A stretch of DNA of 64,000 bases from Pseudobdellovibrio sp031428275. GTDB lineage: Bacteria; Bdellovibrionota; Bdellovibrionia; Bdellovibrionales; Bdellovibrionaceae. The stretch's first letter is position 1; each line of letters begins with the position of its first letter. This document shows, in pieces, positions 1 through 8,710 of this stretch. Location of the stretch: contig JANPPC010000018.1 of the NCBI GenBank assembly GCA_031428275.1, positions 25,607-89,606 on the forward strand. The letters are read 5' to 3'. The notes beneath the pieces were generated by a model. It was not told the DNA's origin, searched no databases, and worked only from the letters and a program-made list of their open reading frames with translations. Position numbers and translations under genes: made by a program.

Positions 1-555
1 GCCTCTGGTGAAGATAGGCCGGCTACGGCGCTCCCAAAGCGCGCTGAGGAGAAGCCGGTGGCGCAGGTCACTAACGCTGCTCCTCAGGTGAAAAAAACTG
101 AAGCTGCCGCCGCTAGGCCCAGTACTCAAACTGCTCCGGCTAAGGCAATCGACTTCGATGACGAACGCTGGTTGATCTTTGTTCAGAATCTTAAGGGCAG
201 TGATGCATTTTTTGCTTCAAAAATTGAAAACTTAATGTTTATGGGCTGCAGAGATTTGAAAATTACTTTACGGCCGCCGATGAATTTGGGATTTTTAGCT
301 GATCAATTGCAAAATTCTGAAATGCGCCAAAAGTTACAAGGATTGATTGATTCAGAGTTCGGGCGGGGATACAATTTTGAAGTGCTTAAAGGTCGCGCTG
401 ATGCTCAAGGTGAAAGTGCTCAAGCACTTGCTACCAAGAAGAAAGTTCAAGCCGAAGAAAAATTAGAAGAACAATGGAAACTTGATCCACGCGTACAAAA
501 AGCGAAGCAAGTTTTTAAAGGCGAAGTCAAAATGACGAAGAAGGAGTCCGTATGA
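1..555 (+). CDS. dnaX: DNA polymerase III subunit gamma/tau, C-terminal part (partial)
   Basis: The reading frame is open from the first base of the window, so this is the 3' end of a longer gene. About 184 residues are visible: a low-complexity Ala/Pro/Lys linker, then a compact domain beginning near IDFDDERWLIFVQ, then a charged tail. The ATPase domain lies outside the window, so the call rests on this linker-plus-domain layout and on the gene order dnaX-ybaB-recR, which is very common in bacteria. DnaX is the clamp-loader subunit of the replicative polymerase. The stop overlaps the ybaB start (ATGA), which suggests translational coupling. Confidence 0.8.
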   Translation, partial: ASGEDRPATALPKRAEEKPVAQVTNAAPQVKKTEAAAARPSTQTAPAKAIDFDDERWLIFVQNLKGSDAFFASKIENLMFMGCRDLKITLRPPMNLGFLADQLQNSEMRQKLQGLIDSEFGRGYNFEVLKGRADAQGESAQALATKKKVQAEEKLEEQWKLDPRVQKAKQVFKGEVKMTKKESV

Positions 556-872
556 AGGGCATGATGGGCGGAATGGCTGGTTTGATGAAACAAGCCAATC
601 AAATGCAGATGAAAATGAAGAAAGCTCAAGAAGAATTAGCGTTACGTGAATTCTCTGGCACTTCAGGCGGAGGCGCTGTCACTGTAAAAGTAAACGGCGA
701 CAATAAAGTTTTAGCAATTACAATTACAGAAGATGTTATGAAATCAGGCGACGTTGAAATGTTACAAGATCTAGTAACGTCAGCGGTCAATGATGCTTTA
801 AAAGTTGCAAAAGATACTTCAAGCCAAGAGATGTCAAAGATCACTGGCGGATTAAGCATCCCGGGATTCTAG
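552..872 (+). CDS. ybaB: YbaB/EbfC family nucleoid-associated protein
   Basis: This 106-residue protein has the usual family size. It has a Met/Gly/Lys-rich N-terminal helix (MKGMMGGMAGLMKQANQMQ), a short beta core with the typical SGGGAVTVKVNGDNKV segment, and a second helix. YbaB/EbfC proteins are dimeric DNA-binding proteins of the nucleoid. The start overlaps the dnaX stop by 4 bases, and recR follows one base after the stop, so the three genes form one operon. Confidence 0.93.
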   Translation: MKGMMGGMAGLMKQANQMQMKMKKAQEELALREFSGTSGGGAVTVKVNGDNKVLAITITEDVMKSGDVEMLQDLVTSAVNDALKVAKDTSSQEMSKITGGLSIPGF

Positions 873-873
873 T

Positions 874-1488
874 TTGTTACACATACCTGCCTTAGAAAAA
901 TTAGTTCACGAGTTAAGCCGCTTACCGGGTATTGGCCCGAAGACGGCTCAGCGCTTGGCTTATCATATTCTGAAATCGAAAGAATCTTTTTCGACTCAGC
1001 TTTCTGAGGCGATTCAACGTGTGCAATCTGAAGTTCATACTTGTACGTCTTGTTTTAATTATACTGATCGTGTCACTTGCCGTTACTGTGAAGATTCTTA
1101 CCGCTCAAACGAATTGCTTTGCGTGATCGAAGAACCTTCTGACATCGAGCGTATCGAATCTTCGGGCGCCTTTCGCGGACGCTACCATGTGCTGCATGGT
1201 TCGATTTCGCCGCTTGAGGGCATTACCGCTAAAGATTTAAAAATTTCTGAACTGATGAATAAAATCGAAGAAGGCCTTAACGGAATTCGACCGCAAATCA
1301 AAGAAATCATCTTTGCTTTCGACGCTGACCTTGAAGGTGATACAACTGCGCTTTATTTAACAAAGGTTCTACAAGGTAAAGAATTAAAAATATCGCGCAT
1401 AGCCCACGGTATTCCGATGGGCTCTGATATTGATTTTATCGATGACCGCACCATGGGTCGTGCTTTAGAGAATCGAGTTCAGCTTTAA
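874..1488 (+). CDS. recR: Recombination protein RecR
   Basis: This 204-residue protein starts with TTG. It carries the N-terminal helix-hairpin-helix (LSRLPGIGPKTAQRLAYHI), a four-cysteine zinc finger (CTSC...CRYC, about residues 53-70) and a Toprim domain (VIEEPSDIERIE and DADLEGDTTALYL). RecR acts with RecF/RecO in loading RecA at gaps and is full length here. It sits between ybaB and an MglA GTPase gene, and its TAA stop shares one base with the next ATG (TAATG). Confidence 0.96.
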   Translation: MLHIPALEKLVHELSRLPGIGPKTAQRLAYHILKSKESFSTQLSEAIQRVQSEVHTCTSCFNYTDRVTCRYCEDSYRSNELLCVIEEPSDIERIESSGAFRGRYHVLHGSISPLEGITAKDLKISELMNKIEEGLNGIRPQIKEIIFAFDADLEGDTTALYLTKVLQGKELKISRIAHGIPMGSDIDFIDDRTMGRALENRVQL

Positions 1489-2081
1489 TGTCGTTCATCA
1501 ATCACAACGCTAAAGAAATTCATTGTAAACTTGTGTACTACGGCCCTTCACTGGGCGGTAAGACCACAAATATTCAGTGGGTCTACCAGTCACTGGCTCA
1601 AGATCAAAAATCAAAGCTTGTGGCTTTAAACACCGAAATCGAAAGAACTTTGTTTTTCGACTTCTTACCACTTGAGGTGGGTGAAATTCGTGGCTTCAAT
1701 ACGCGCTTTCACTTATACACCGTTCCGGGCCAAGTTATTTATGATGCGTCTAGAAAACTGATCCTTAAAGGCTTAGACGGAGTCGTATTTGTCGTCGATT
1801 CACAAGTTGATCGTTTAGAAGAAAATATCGCTTCGATGAAAAACTTAGAAAAAAACCTAGAGCAACAGGGTTATAATATCCGCGAGATTCCGCTCGTGAT
1901 TCAGTACAACAAGCGTGATTTACCAAACGCAATGCCGATTAGCGAATTACGCCGTCATTTAAATTTCTACAATGCGCCCGAAGTCGAAGCTTCCGCTTTC
2001 GAAGGCAAGGGTGTACTTGAAAGCTTCAAACTAGTCTCTAAAAACGTCATTCAGATCCTAAAGGGCGGAACGGCCGTTTAA
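1488..2081 (+). CDS. mglA: MglA-type small Ras-like GTPase
   Basis: This 197-residue protein has the P-loop GPSLGGKTTN near residues 19-28, TVPGQ in the switch region (as is characteristic of MglA) and the QYNKRDL guanine-specificity motif. The length matches MglA of Myxococcus (about 195 residues). MglA sets cell polarity and gliding or pilus motility; in Bdellovibrio it is linked to prey invasion and pilus function (established knowledge). It overlaps recR by one base, so it is probably co-transcribed with a DNA-maintenance operon. No MglB partner gene is visible in this window. Confidence 0.92.
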   Translation: MSFINHNAKEIHCKLVYYGPSLGGKTTNIQWVYQSLAQDQKSKLVALNTEIERTLFFDFLPLEVGEIRGFNTRFHLYTVPGQVIYDASRKLILKGLDGVVFVVDSQVDRLEENIASMKNLEKNLEQQGYNIREIPLVIQYNKRDLPNAMPISELRRHLNFYNAPEVEASAFEGKGVLESFKLVSKNVIQILKGGTAV

Positions 2082-2097
2082 AGACAGATGGGTTGTT

Positions 2098-3063
2098 ATG
2101 TCTTTTGATATTGTTGATTCGATTCAGAAATTAAAAAAAGAAAAAGACATCGCGATCTTGGCCCACTATTACGAAGACGGCGCCATTCAAGACTTAGCAG
2201 ATTATGTCGGCGATAGTTTTTTCTTGGCAAAAATTGGTCAACAAATTCCGCATAAAAATATTTTACTAGCGGGAGTTGTTTTCATGGCCGAAAGCGTGAA
2301 GATTTTAAATCCTGAAAAAACAGTACTCGTCCCTGATTTGGGCGCCGGCTGTTCGCTCGTACAAGGCTCTCCTTACGATAAATATTTACAATGGCGCAAA
2401 GATCATTCTGACGCACTTTGCATGACCTACATCAATTCGAGCGCTGAGGTGAAATCGATTTCTGATGTCATCATCACTTCTAGCAATGCCGCGCAAATTT
2501 TAGAAAAAATTCCGGCGGATCGTCGTATTCTTTTTGGACCCGATCAACATTTAGGCCGCTGGCTTAGCAAAAAATATAATCGCCCGATGATTTTTTGGCC
2601 CGGCGCTTGTGAAGTTCATATTTTGTTCAACGCGAAACGTTTGTTTGCGCTGATTCAAGAAAATCCGGACGCCGTGGTGATCGCGCATCCCGAATGTGAA
2701 GACAGTGTGCTGCAATATGCACACGTCGTGGGTGCTACCTCTAGACTACTGCAAGAGGTTGAAAAAAATCCGGCGAAAAAATTTATTGTGGCCACTGAAA
2801 CGGGTATTTTTCACCAAATGAAAAAGCTTCGCCCTGATGTTGAGCTGATTCAAGCCCCTGTCATGGATGAAAACTGCGCCTGTAACGATTGCCCGTATAT
2901 GAAAATGAACACGCTGCAAAAAATTGAAAACGCGATGAAGACATTTACTCCGGCCATTACTTTAGATGAAACTCTTCGCCTAAAAGCTAAAATTTCTTTA
3001 GACCGAATGATGGACATTACTTCAGGTAAACCAGTGACTTGGCCCGAAAGCTTTCACGGGTGA
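2098..3063 (+). CDS. nadA: Quinolinate synthase NadA
   Basis: This 321-residue protein catalyses condensation of iminoaspartate with dihydroxyacetone phosphate in NAD biosynthesis and carries a 4Fe-4S cluster. Visible features are the substrate-binding AHYYEDGAIQDLADYVGDS segment near residues 21-39, cysteines in GAGCSLVQG, GACEVH and CACNDCPYMKMNTL suited to the cluster, and the GPDQHLGRW motif. It starts 16 bases after mglA. No nadB or nadC is next to it. Confidence 0.95.
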   Translation: MSFDIVDSIQKLKKEKDIAILAHYYEDGAIQDLADYVGDSFFLAKIGQQIPHKNILLAGVVFMAESVKILNPEKTVLVPDLGAGCSLVQGSPYDKYLQWRKDHSDALCMTYINSSAEVKSISDVIITSSNAAQILEKIPADRRILFGPDQHLGRWLSKKYNRPMIFWPGACEVHILFNAKRLFALIQENPDAVVIAHPECEDSVLQYAHVVGATSRLLQEVEKNPAKKFIVATETGIFHQMKKLRPDVELIQAPVMDENCACNDCPYMKMNTLQKIENAMKTFTPAITLDETLRLKAKISLDRMMDITSGKPVTWPESFHG

Positions 3064-3635
3064 ATATCGACGCCAAGTTAAAACTTATGCATGGCCTTGT
3101 CGACCCTAGTCTACAAGTGATCGTCAGCGATAAATGGAAATCAACCGAGCGTGAATACCGCGCCCTGATTCGCCACCACCTTGGTGATCATTTCGCGCCG
3201 CACTTTACGAAAGAACAATGGGCTCAGCTTTACGACCTGAATTCGATACCAACTTCACTGAAGGGTCATTTTTCGATTTCGCATAACCAGTCTATTGGTG
3301 GTTTTTCATATTCTGAAATGAAGCACGGTTTTGACGTCGAAGTGAAGAAGAGAATCTCGACCGCTATTCTTAAACGCACTTCGAATGAAATTGAATATAT
3401 GAATGCGCCCGTACCCGAGTTTTTATGGGTCGCAAAAGAGTCTGCCTTTAAAGCTTTATCGACGACTGGCAACACGCTGTTGCTACCCGATTTAGTATGT
3501 CTAGACTGGCAGTCTCATTCCGAGAATCAAGTTTTTAGCTTTCGGATTAACTCGCAAAAAACTTTAGACTTTCGTCACAACCGGGGCTTTATTTTTTCTG
3601 AAAATGATATTCTGTTCAGTATTTTCTACCAATAA
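3060..3635 (+). CDS. 4'-phosphopantetheinyl transferase (Sfp/AcpT-like)
   Basis: The two family motifs are present: HGFDVEV (acidic Mg-binding G-x-D-x-E type) and WVAKESAFKAL (W-x-x-K-E). The family transfers phosphopantetheine from CoA to carrier proteins. I chose the GTG at 3060 because it overlaps the nadA stop as GTGA; a TTG seven codons upstream is the alternative. The protein is about 191 residues. No carrier-protein, PKS or NRPS gene is visible in the window, so its target is probably the fatty-acid acyl carrier protein elsewhere. Confidence 0.8.
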   Translation: MNIDAKLKLMHGLVDPSLQVIVSDKWKSTEREYRALIRHHLGDHFAPHFTKEQWAQLYDLNSIPTSLKGHFSISHNQSIGGFSYSEMKHGFDVEVKKRISTAILKRTSNEIEYMNAPVPEFLWVAKESAFKALSTTGNTLLLPDLVCLDWQSHSENQVFSFRINSQKTLDFRHNRGFIFSENDILFSIFYQ

Positions 3636-3678
3636 GCACAAATTTTATATAAATCCTGAGTAAATTTAGATACTTATG

Positions 3679-3726
3679 ATTTTACTCAATACGTTGAGTA
3701 ATTTTACTCAACGTATTGAGTAAAAT
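3679..3726. repeat. 48-bp near-perfect palindrome made of two operator-like sites
   Basis: Bases 3679-3701 and 3704-3726 are exact reverse complements around a TT centre. Each arm is itself an imperfect inverted repeat, TACTCAA-N4-TTGAGTA. A partial third copy (GAGTAAAT) lies at 3658-3665. The site lies 50 bp before the ATPase gene and downstream of the phosphopantetheinyl transferase gene. It could be a tandem operator or a hairpin, but it lacks a following T-run, so a simple terminator is less likely. Confidence 0.75.
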
Positions 3727-3775
3727 ATTTGAGCTTTAATGCGTGTTCGGATAAGCTTGTTGTCTAGAGGGTCAA

Positions 3776-4969
3776 ATGTCATATCATCGCGAACTCGAAA
3801 AGAAAATAGCCTACCAAATTGCCGGGCCTAGACAGTTTATTCAAGTTCTTCTGGGGCCTCGCCAAGTAGGTAAAACCACCATTGCAAAAGATATTTTTGA
3901 TAAATTCACCGGACCTAAAATTTTTATTTCGGCCGATGACCCTGGATTAAGTGAATCACAGAATTTAGCTGAGTTTTGGAATATTCTTCGCGAAAGAATA
4001 TCGTCTGAAAAAAAAGAGGGTCTTCTTATTATTGATGAAATTCATAAGTACAATCAATGGGAGAAAACCGTTAAAGCCTATTGGGATGAAGACTCAAGAA
4101 GAAAAACTAAACTAAAAGTTTTGGTCTTAGGATCAGCACCACTTCTGATACAAAAGGGCTTAACCGAAAGTTTAGCTGGCCGTTTTGAAGTCACTGAAGT
4201 TTCGCACTGGATGTACCCAGAAGTTCAGAAAGCTTTTAAAATCAATATTGATGAATACATATACTTTGGGGGCTACCCAGGATCATTGAACCTGATTAAA
4301 GATGAAAATCGCTGGAAATCATACATAAAAAATTCTTTGATTGAAACGACGATTTCACGCGATATCATGCTTTTAACCCGAATTGATAAACCAGCACTTT
4401 TGCGTCAGCTCTTCTTTTTATCTTGTGAGTACTCTGGCCAAATTCTTTCTTATCAGAAAATGGTCGGTCAATTACAAGATGCCGGTAATACAACAACTTT
4501 AGCTCATTATCTTGAACTGCTGTCTGCTGTGGGTTTTGTAAAAGGTCTTCAAAAGTTTACCGGTTCTAAAGTTTTAACTCGATCTAGCTCACCCAAATTA
4601 CAGGTTTACAACACGGCACTACTTTCTGCCATTTCGAATGAAAATTTTGAAACGATTCGACAATCACCTGAAAAATGGGGTCGCTGGGTTGAAAGTGCAG
4701 TTGGTGCACATTTACTGAATAAATTAATGGGAACTGCTTACAAGCTAGAATATTGGAAAGAAGGCCCCTACGAGGTCGACTTCATACTTAGCTTGGGTAA
4801 AAAAGTTGTGGCTATCGAAGTTAAAAGTGGCAAAAAAAAAGAAAGCTTACCCGGTCTTGCTGAAGTTCGTAAAAAGCATAATATTCATCGAGCTTTAGTC
4901 ATCGGGCCACAAGGAATACCTTTAGCTGATTTTTTTAAGATGAACTTGGAAGATTTTTTTAAAGTATAA
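3776..4969 (+). CDS. AAA ATPase with C-terminal DUF4143-type nuclease-like domain
   Basis: This 397-residue protein has a Walker A motif (LLGPRQVGKTT, about residues 26-36) and a Walker B motif (LLIIDEIHKY). A sensor-like stretch LVLGSAPLL and the ESLAGRFEV segment follow; these are typical of the AAA_14/DUF4143 family. The C-terminus carries a PD-(D/E)xK-like pattern (EVDFILSLGKKVVAIEVKSG). The family is widespread in bacteria, is horizontally mobile and its cellular role is poorly defined. The gene stands alone behind the 48-bp palindrome. Confidence 0.85.
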   Translation: MSYHRELEKKIAYQIAGPRQFIQVLLGPRQVGKTTIAKDIFDKFTGPKIFISADDPGLSESQNLAEFWNILRERISSEKKEGLLIIDEIHKYNQWEKTVKAYWDEDSRRKTKLKVLVLGSAPLLIQKGLTESLAGRFEVTEVSHWMYPEVQKAFKINIDEYIYFGGYPGSLNLIKDENRWKSYIKNSLIETTISRDIMLLTRIDKPALLRQLFFLSCEYSGQILSYQKMVGQLQDAGNTTTLAHYLELLSAVGFVKGLQKFTGSKVLTRSSSPKLQVYNTALLSAISNENFETIRQSPEKWGRWVESAVGAHLLNKLMGTAYKLEYWKEGPYEVDFILSLGKKVVAIEVKSGKKKESLPGLAEVRKKHNIHRALVIGPQGIPLADFFKMNLEDFFKV

Positions 4970-5096
4970 CTTGTTTAAAGATGAGACGGTTTTAGTATTT
5001 CTATAGCTAAAATAAGAATTCAGAATTTTCATATAAACTTTAGTCTAGTTCTGCCCGATGAGTTATCAAGAGTAATGATAAACGCCGGAGGAATTC

Positions 5097-5474
5097 ATGA
5101 AGGCACGCAAATTTAGAACCGCACCCCGTAAAGATGTACAACCGCTAACGCTAGATGGTTTTTCATCTTTAGAAAGTTTACAGAAACTAGCCAAATACGG
5201 TGAGGTCATCGAAGCTTCATCTTCTGGAATTCTGATTAAATTTAAACGCGACGACTTCGTCGACAAAAATTTAAGGGCCAACTTAACCATCGATCACTTA
5301 GTTGGCCACAATGTCTTCTTTAATATTCACGAAATGGACTTAGAAATTTCAGGCGTGATCGCCCGCACAAAGTTTTTAGGTAAAACCGAAGGCTTCATCG
5401 TCGCGATCGACTACTCTGCAGACGCACCAGAATACTGGCGCGAATGCTTAATGGATTTATTGCCGACTACTTAG
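5097..5474 (+). CDS. PilZ-like domain protein
   Basis: This 125-residue protein has a strong ribosome-binding site (GGAGGA, 5089-5094). A basic stretch near residues 3-12 contains R-x-x-x-R patterns, and residues 43-48 (EASSSG) resemble the (D/N)-x-S-x-x-G part of the PilZ c-di-GMP pocket, followed by beta-rich sequence. PilZ proteins are numerous in Bdellovibrio relatives. The acidic residue is Glu rather than Asp/Asn, so ligand binding is uncertain. It converges on the next gene with an 8-base overlap of the 3' ends. Confidence 0.5.
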   Translation: MKARKFRTAPRKDVQPLTLDGFSSLESLQKLAKYGEVIEASSSGILIKFKRDDFVDKNLRANLTIDHLVGHNVFFNIHEMDLEISGVIARTKFLGKTEGFIVAIDYSADAPEYWRECLMDLLPTT

Positions 5475-7095
5475 CAACCTTTTCTTTCGTTTTACGAGTT
5501 GCAGGACCCTCTTGTTTAACGGGGTCTACCATTAGAAGAGAACAAGCTTTGTCGGCGGTTGTCGTTGATTTACCGGCGCCCGAAGAAGTGTCTGTTTCAC
5601 ATCCGCAATTTGCAACGGCAAGCTTACGAGCGCGCTCGGCAGACAAAATCGCTGAGTCAGCTTCATCAAAGGCCGTCACCACATCGAAATCAACTCTCAA
5701 TTTTAATTTTCTGATATCATCTTGTAATTTGGCTGCTTGAGCTCGCGAAATGTTTAATTTTTCTTCGGTCGAAGTTTGAAAATTAATAACTTCTTCATTA
5801 AGCGCACTTAATTTATCTAGTTTTTCTTTTTCTTCGGCTGCTTTTTCATCAGTCATACCTTTTTTAACGGCTTCAATTGCGGTTAAATTATTTTCTGCAG
5901 TCTTCTTTTCATCGTTGATACTTTGTTGCAACTCTTCGATACGACCATTGATCGTTTGAATATTTTGATTGCTGGCTAAATTAACATCGGCAATTTGTGA
6001 ATTAGCTTTTTCAAAACAGGTTTTTTTAGCCATATTTAAAAGCTCGGTTAACTGAGCTGTGCCAGTCGCCTTACCTTTATACTGCTTTGCCAAAGCTTCT
6101 AGCTGCTGTTTTTCGGACGAACTATTTGAAGGGTCACCAATCTTAATATTTATAATACCTTGTTTTAAAGCTTCGAATTCTTGCTTACATCGTGCTGTCA
6201 CTTTTTCTGAAGTTAGGTCTAACATTGATTTTTGATAATTAAGACGTTCTTTTGCTAATGATTGCTGCTCTTTCGTGATGGCTGTTCCGTACTGACGTAG
6301 TTTTTTTGCTGTATCAACTGAAGACTTATTAATTTCAGCGGTTTGCTCGCGCTCTTTTGTGTCTTTCTTAAGAAGTTCTTTTTTATAGTCTGCTTCAATC
6401 TCGTTTGTTTTCTTCTTGATCTCGTCTAATTTTTCACGCTGTTTTTCTAAAAGCTTAGCCTGTTCGTCGCTTTCTTTTTTAATTTCTTTTTCTAATTCTT
6501 TGATTTCTTTATTTTTATCTTTTTTGGCTTCCTTACGTTCTTTTGCATCGGGCTCTTTTACGCAAGAAACCGCGCCAGATTGATCGCCCGATGCGGCCGT
6601 ACCTAGTTTAGATTGAATACCGGTCATCGCGATTTGAAACATCAAATCAGTGCTAGATTTACCATCTGTCGAAACCGTTGAGCCAATTTTAGTGTCTTCC
6701 ATCGCCTCAATTTTCTGACGGCAACTGGCAATATTTTCAGCGCAGCTATTCTTATTTCCTTTGGGGCTTTTTGTTTTTTCAAAGGCACCGCAGGCCATAG
6801 AACTTTTCGCAGAAAGTTCGTCGTATTTTGTCTTATTTGCTCTGCATTCCAATCTAGCATCTCTTGCGGCAGAAGACTCTTCTTCTAGTTGTTCTTTTTT
6901 ATCTCGACATTTTTTTGCGTTATCGTACTCACTGCATATTGTATTCGAATCAACGTCCTCTGGAGCGATATTTTTTTTGCTGGAAGTGCTTGCCGCTGAA
7001 CTATCAGCCTTCTTCGCATCCTGAGCTAAGCTCACCTGACCGACTACTAAAAAACTAACAAGTGTTAAAAGTTTGATGATTGAGAATGCATTCAT
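5467..7095 (-). CDS. Large secreted coiled-coil protein of unknown function
   Basis: A 542-residue protein. I chose the ATG at 7095 because a GGGGGAAA ribosome-binding site precedes it and a signal peptide follows directly (MNAFSIIKLLTLVSFLVVG, cleavage near VSLAQ-DA). After a Cys-containing N-terminal part (about residues 50-110) come long Glu/Lys-rich coiled coils (about residues 180-490). A short C-terminal segment with a CGCETD motif and another Cys closes the protein. It may be a structural protein of the periplasm or cell surface. I do not recognise a named family. Confidence 0.7.
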   Translation of the reverse strand: MNAFSIIKLLTLVSFLVVGQVSLAQDAKKADSSAASTSSKKNIAPEDVDSNTICSEYDNAKKCRDKKEQLEEESSAARDARLECRANKTKYDELSAKSSMACGAFEKTKSPKGNKNSCAENIASCRQKIEAMEDTKIGSTVSTDGKSSTDLMFQIAMTGIQSKLGTAASGDQSGAVSCVKEPDAKERKEAKKDKNKEIKELEKEIKKESDEQAKLLEKQREKLDEIKKKTNEIEADYKKELLKKDTKEREQTAEINKSSVDTAKKLRQYGTAITKEQQSLAKERLNYQKSMLDLTSEKVTARCKQEFEALKQGIINIKIGDPSNSSSEKQQLEALAKQYKGKATGTAQLTELLNMAKKTCFEKANSQIADVNLASNQNIQTINGRIEELQQSINDEKKTAENNLTAIEAVKKGMTDEKAAEEKEKLDKLSALNEEVINFQTSTEEKLNISRAQAAKLQDDIRKLKLRVDFDVVTAFDEADSAILSAERARKLAVANCGCETDTSSGAGKSTTTADKACSLLMVDPVKQEGPATRKTKEKVAK

Positions 7096-7255
7096 ACGAT
7101 TTCCCCCGATACTAAGTAAATAGAGCAATAAAAAGACCAAAATTGTCTGATTGCTATCCAAAGATTTTACGTCGTATTTTGAGACATGTCTGTATATGCG
7201 AATGACTTCTGGCCATTCGCTAGACGATAGACTGCATTGAAGAATAGTTAAAAGA

Positions 7256-7612
7256 CTATGCTACAGATGCTGGTGGGGGTACTGGGCGCTTGAATTTATT
7301 CGCTTGTTTAACAACTAAAAATAGAACAAATGCGACAATAACGAAGTCGATGATATTTTGCATGAAGTTTCCGTAAGTTAATACAGCAGCGCCTGCTTTT
7401 TTTGCTTCGTCGATATTTGGGTATGCCACTCCGTCAAGGGCGAAGAACTGACCAGCGACGTTGACCCCTTTAAGTGCCAAACCAACTAGCGGCATGATGA
7501 TATCGTTTACAAGCGAATTCACGATCTTCCCGAAGGCAACAGCAATGATCACACCAATTGCTAAGTCTAAAACGTTACCCTGCGAAATAAATTTTTTGAA
7601 TTCTTGAAACAT
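7256..7612 (-). CDS. mscL: Large-conductance mechanosensitive channel MscL
   Basis: A 118-residue protein of typical length. It has the N-terminal amphipathic helix (FQEFKKFISQGNVLDLA), TM1 with the conserved pore segment (IGVIIAVAFGKIVNSLVNDIIMP), a periplasmic loop, and TM2 (NFMQNIIDFVIVAFVLFL) ending in a charged C-terminus. MscL opens under membrane tension to release solutes during hypo-osmotic shock. A well-placed AGGAG lies 6 bases before the start. Confidence 0.96.
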   Translation of the reverse strand: MFQEFKKFISQGNVLDLAIGVIIAVAFGKIVNSLVNDIIMPLVGLALKGVNVAGQFFALDGVAYPNIDEAKKAGAAVLTYGNFMQNIIDFVIVAFVLFLVVKQANKFKRPVPPPASVA

Positions 7613-7737
7613 GCATTCTCCTGATTCAGTTATTCTAAGATGATTCTTTTGCTGTGCATTTCTGGCAAGGCAATCCTTTGGTCCTAATGCTATGCACTAA
7701 TTATTGTGGTTTCTAGCCGTTAGCCTAACTTGTCTAG

Positions 7738-7986
7738 ATGAATTCAGTGGTGCCCGGAGAAAATTCAGATTTGTTCATTAATGGATCACAGATTCATATA
7801 CAGACTGAAGACTGGGGCCATGAACAAAAAGTTTTAATGTGCCGGGTATTTAAAAATGGCAGCGTCTTTAAAACATTCAAACTAGCTTACGAGAAAATTG
7901 AAAAAGTTGAGCTTGAAGCCATTCGTAGAAATGCGCTGATTAAATTTCACCAGACGATAATCGATTGGTCATATCAACAAATTTAG
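7738..7986 (+). CDS. Small hypothetical protein upstream of ftsE
   Basis: An 82-residue soluble protein with no signal peptide. Segments such as IHIQTEDWGHEQKVLMCRVFKNGSVF read like a small beta-rich domain, followed by a helix with KLAYEKIEKVELEAIRRN. It lies 58 bases before ftsE on the same strand. I do not recognise it. Composition and an uninterrupted frame support it being real. Confidence 0.55.
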   Translation: MNSVVPGENSDLFINGSQIHIQTEDWGHEQKVLMCRVFKNGSVFKTFKLAYEKIEKVELEAIRRNALIKFHQTIIDWSYQQI

Positions 7987-8044
7987 TTTCATTTGAGCGT
8001 AAATCTAGCCTACTGCTTTTGTAAAAATCTGCACAAAATAGGCT

Positions 8045-8710
8045 GTGATCGAGTTAAAACACATTTATAAAACCTACGGCGGCGATCGACACTCTTTACG
8101 TGATCTGAGCTTTACTATTAAACAAGGCGAATTCGTATTTTTAGTCGGGCCCAGCGGTGCTGGCAAAACAACACTGTTTAAGCTTATATCGGCTTACGAA
8201 AATTCAAGCTCAGGTGATTTGATCGTATCGGGGCACGACTTAAAAACTTTGCGTACCGGGCAAGTGCCCTTCTTTCGTCGTCAAATCGGTTTCGTTTTTC
8301 AGAACTATAAATTACTTAAGAATAAAAGCGTTTACGAAAATATTGAGCTTCCACTAGTTATAATGGGCGAAAAAGAAAATATTCGTAAAGAAAAAGTACT
8401 GGCAATCATTGATAAGGTCGGTTTACAAGACCACGCCGACCAATTTCCTGATTTTTTATCGGGCGGCGAACAGCAGCGAGTAGCGATAGCGCGCGCACTG
8501 GTTCATGAACCTAAGCTGATTATTGCTGATGAGCCGACCGGCAATTTAGACCCGGCATTAAGTGATTCGATCATGCGTCTATTTTATGAATTTTCAAAAA
8601 CCGGAACAACTTTCTTGGTCGCGACTCATGATCATCGTCTTCTACAAACTAGAAAAGCGCGCGTACTAAGCCTAGATAAAGGTGTTTTAATCGAGGATCG
8701 TCCGGCATGA
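8045..8710 (+). CDS. ftsE: Cell division ATP-binding protein FtsE
   Basis: A 221-residue ABC ATPase with Walker A (GPSGAGKTT), Q-loop (FVFQNYKLL), signature (LSGGEQQRVAIARAL), Walker B (LIIADEPTGNLD) and H-loop (ATHDH). The start is GTG. FtsE with FtsX activates periplasmic peptidoglycan hydrolases at the septum. The ftsX start overlaps its stop (ATGA), and ftsX, the envC-like gene and ctpA all overlap in turn, so the four genes form one operon. Confidence 0.95.
   Translation: MIELKHIYKTYGGDRHSLRDLSFTIKQGEFVFLVGPSGAGKTTLFKLISAYENSSSGDLIVSGHDLKTLRTGQVPFFRRQIGFVFQNYKLLKNKSVYENIELPLVIMGEKENIRKEKVLAIIDKVGLQDHADQFPDFLSGGEQQRVAIARALVHEPKLIIADEPTGNLDPALSDSIMRLFYEFSKTGTTFLVATHDHRLLQTRKARVLSLDKGVLIEDRPA

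Noticed and set aside
3060..3635. Phosphopantetheinyl transferase as part of a PKS/NRPS system linked to the island
   Set aside because: It is 24 kb away, in the nadA operon, and no carrier domain or PKS/NRPS module was found in the window.
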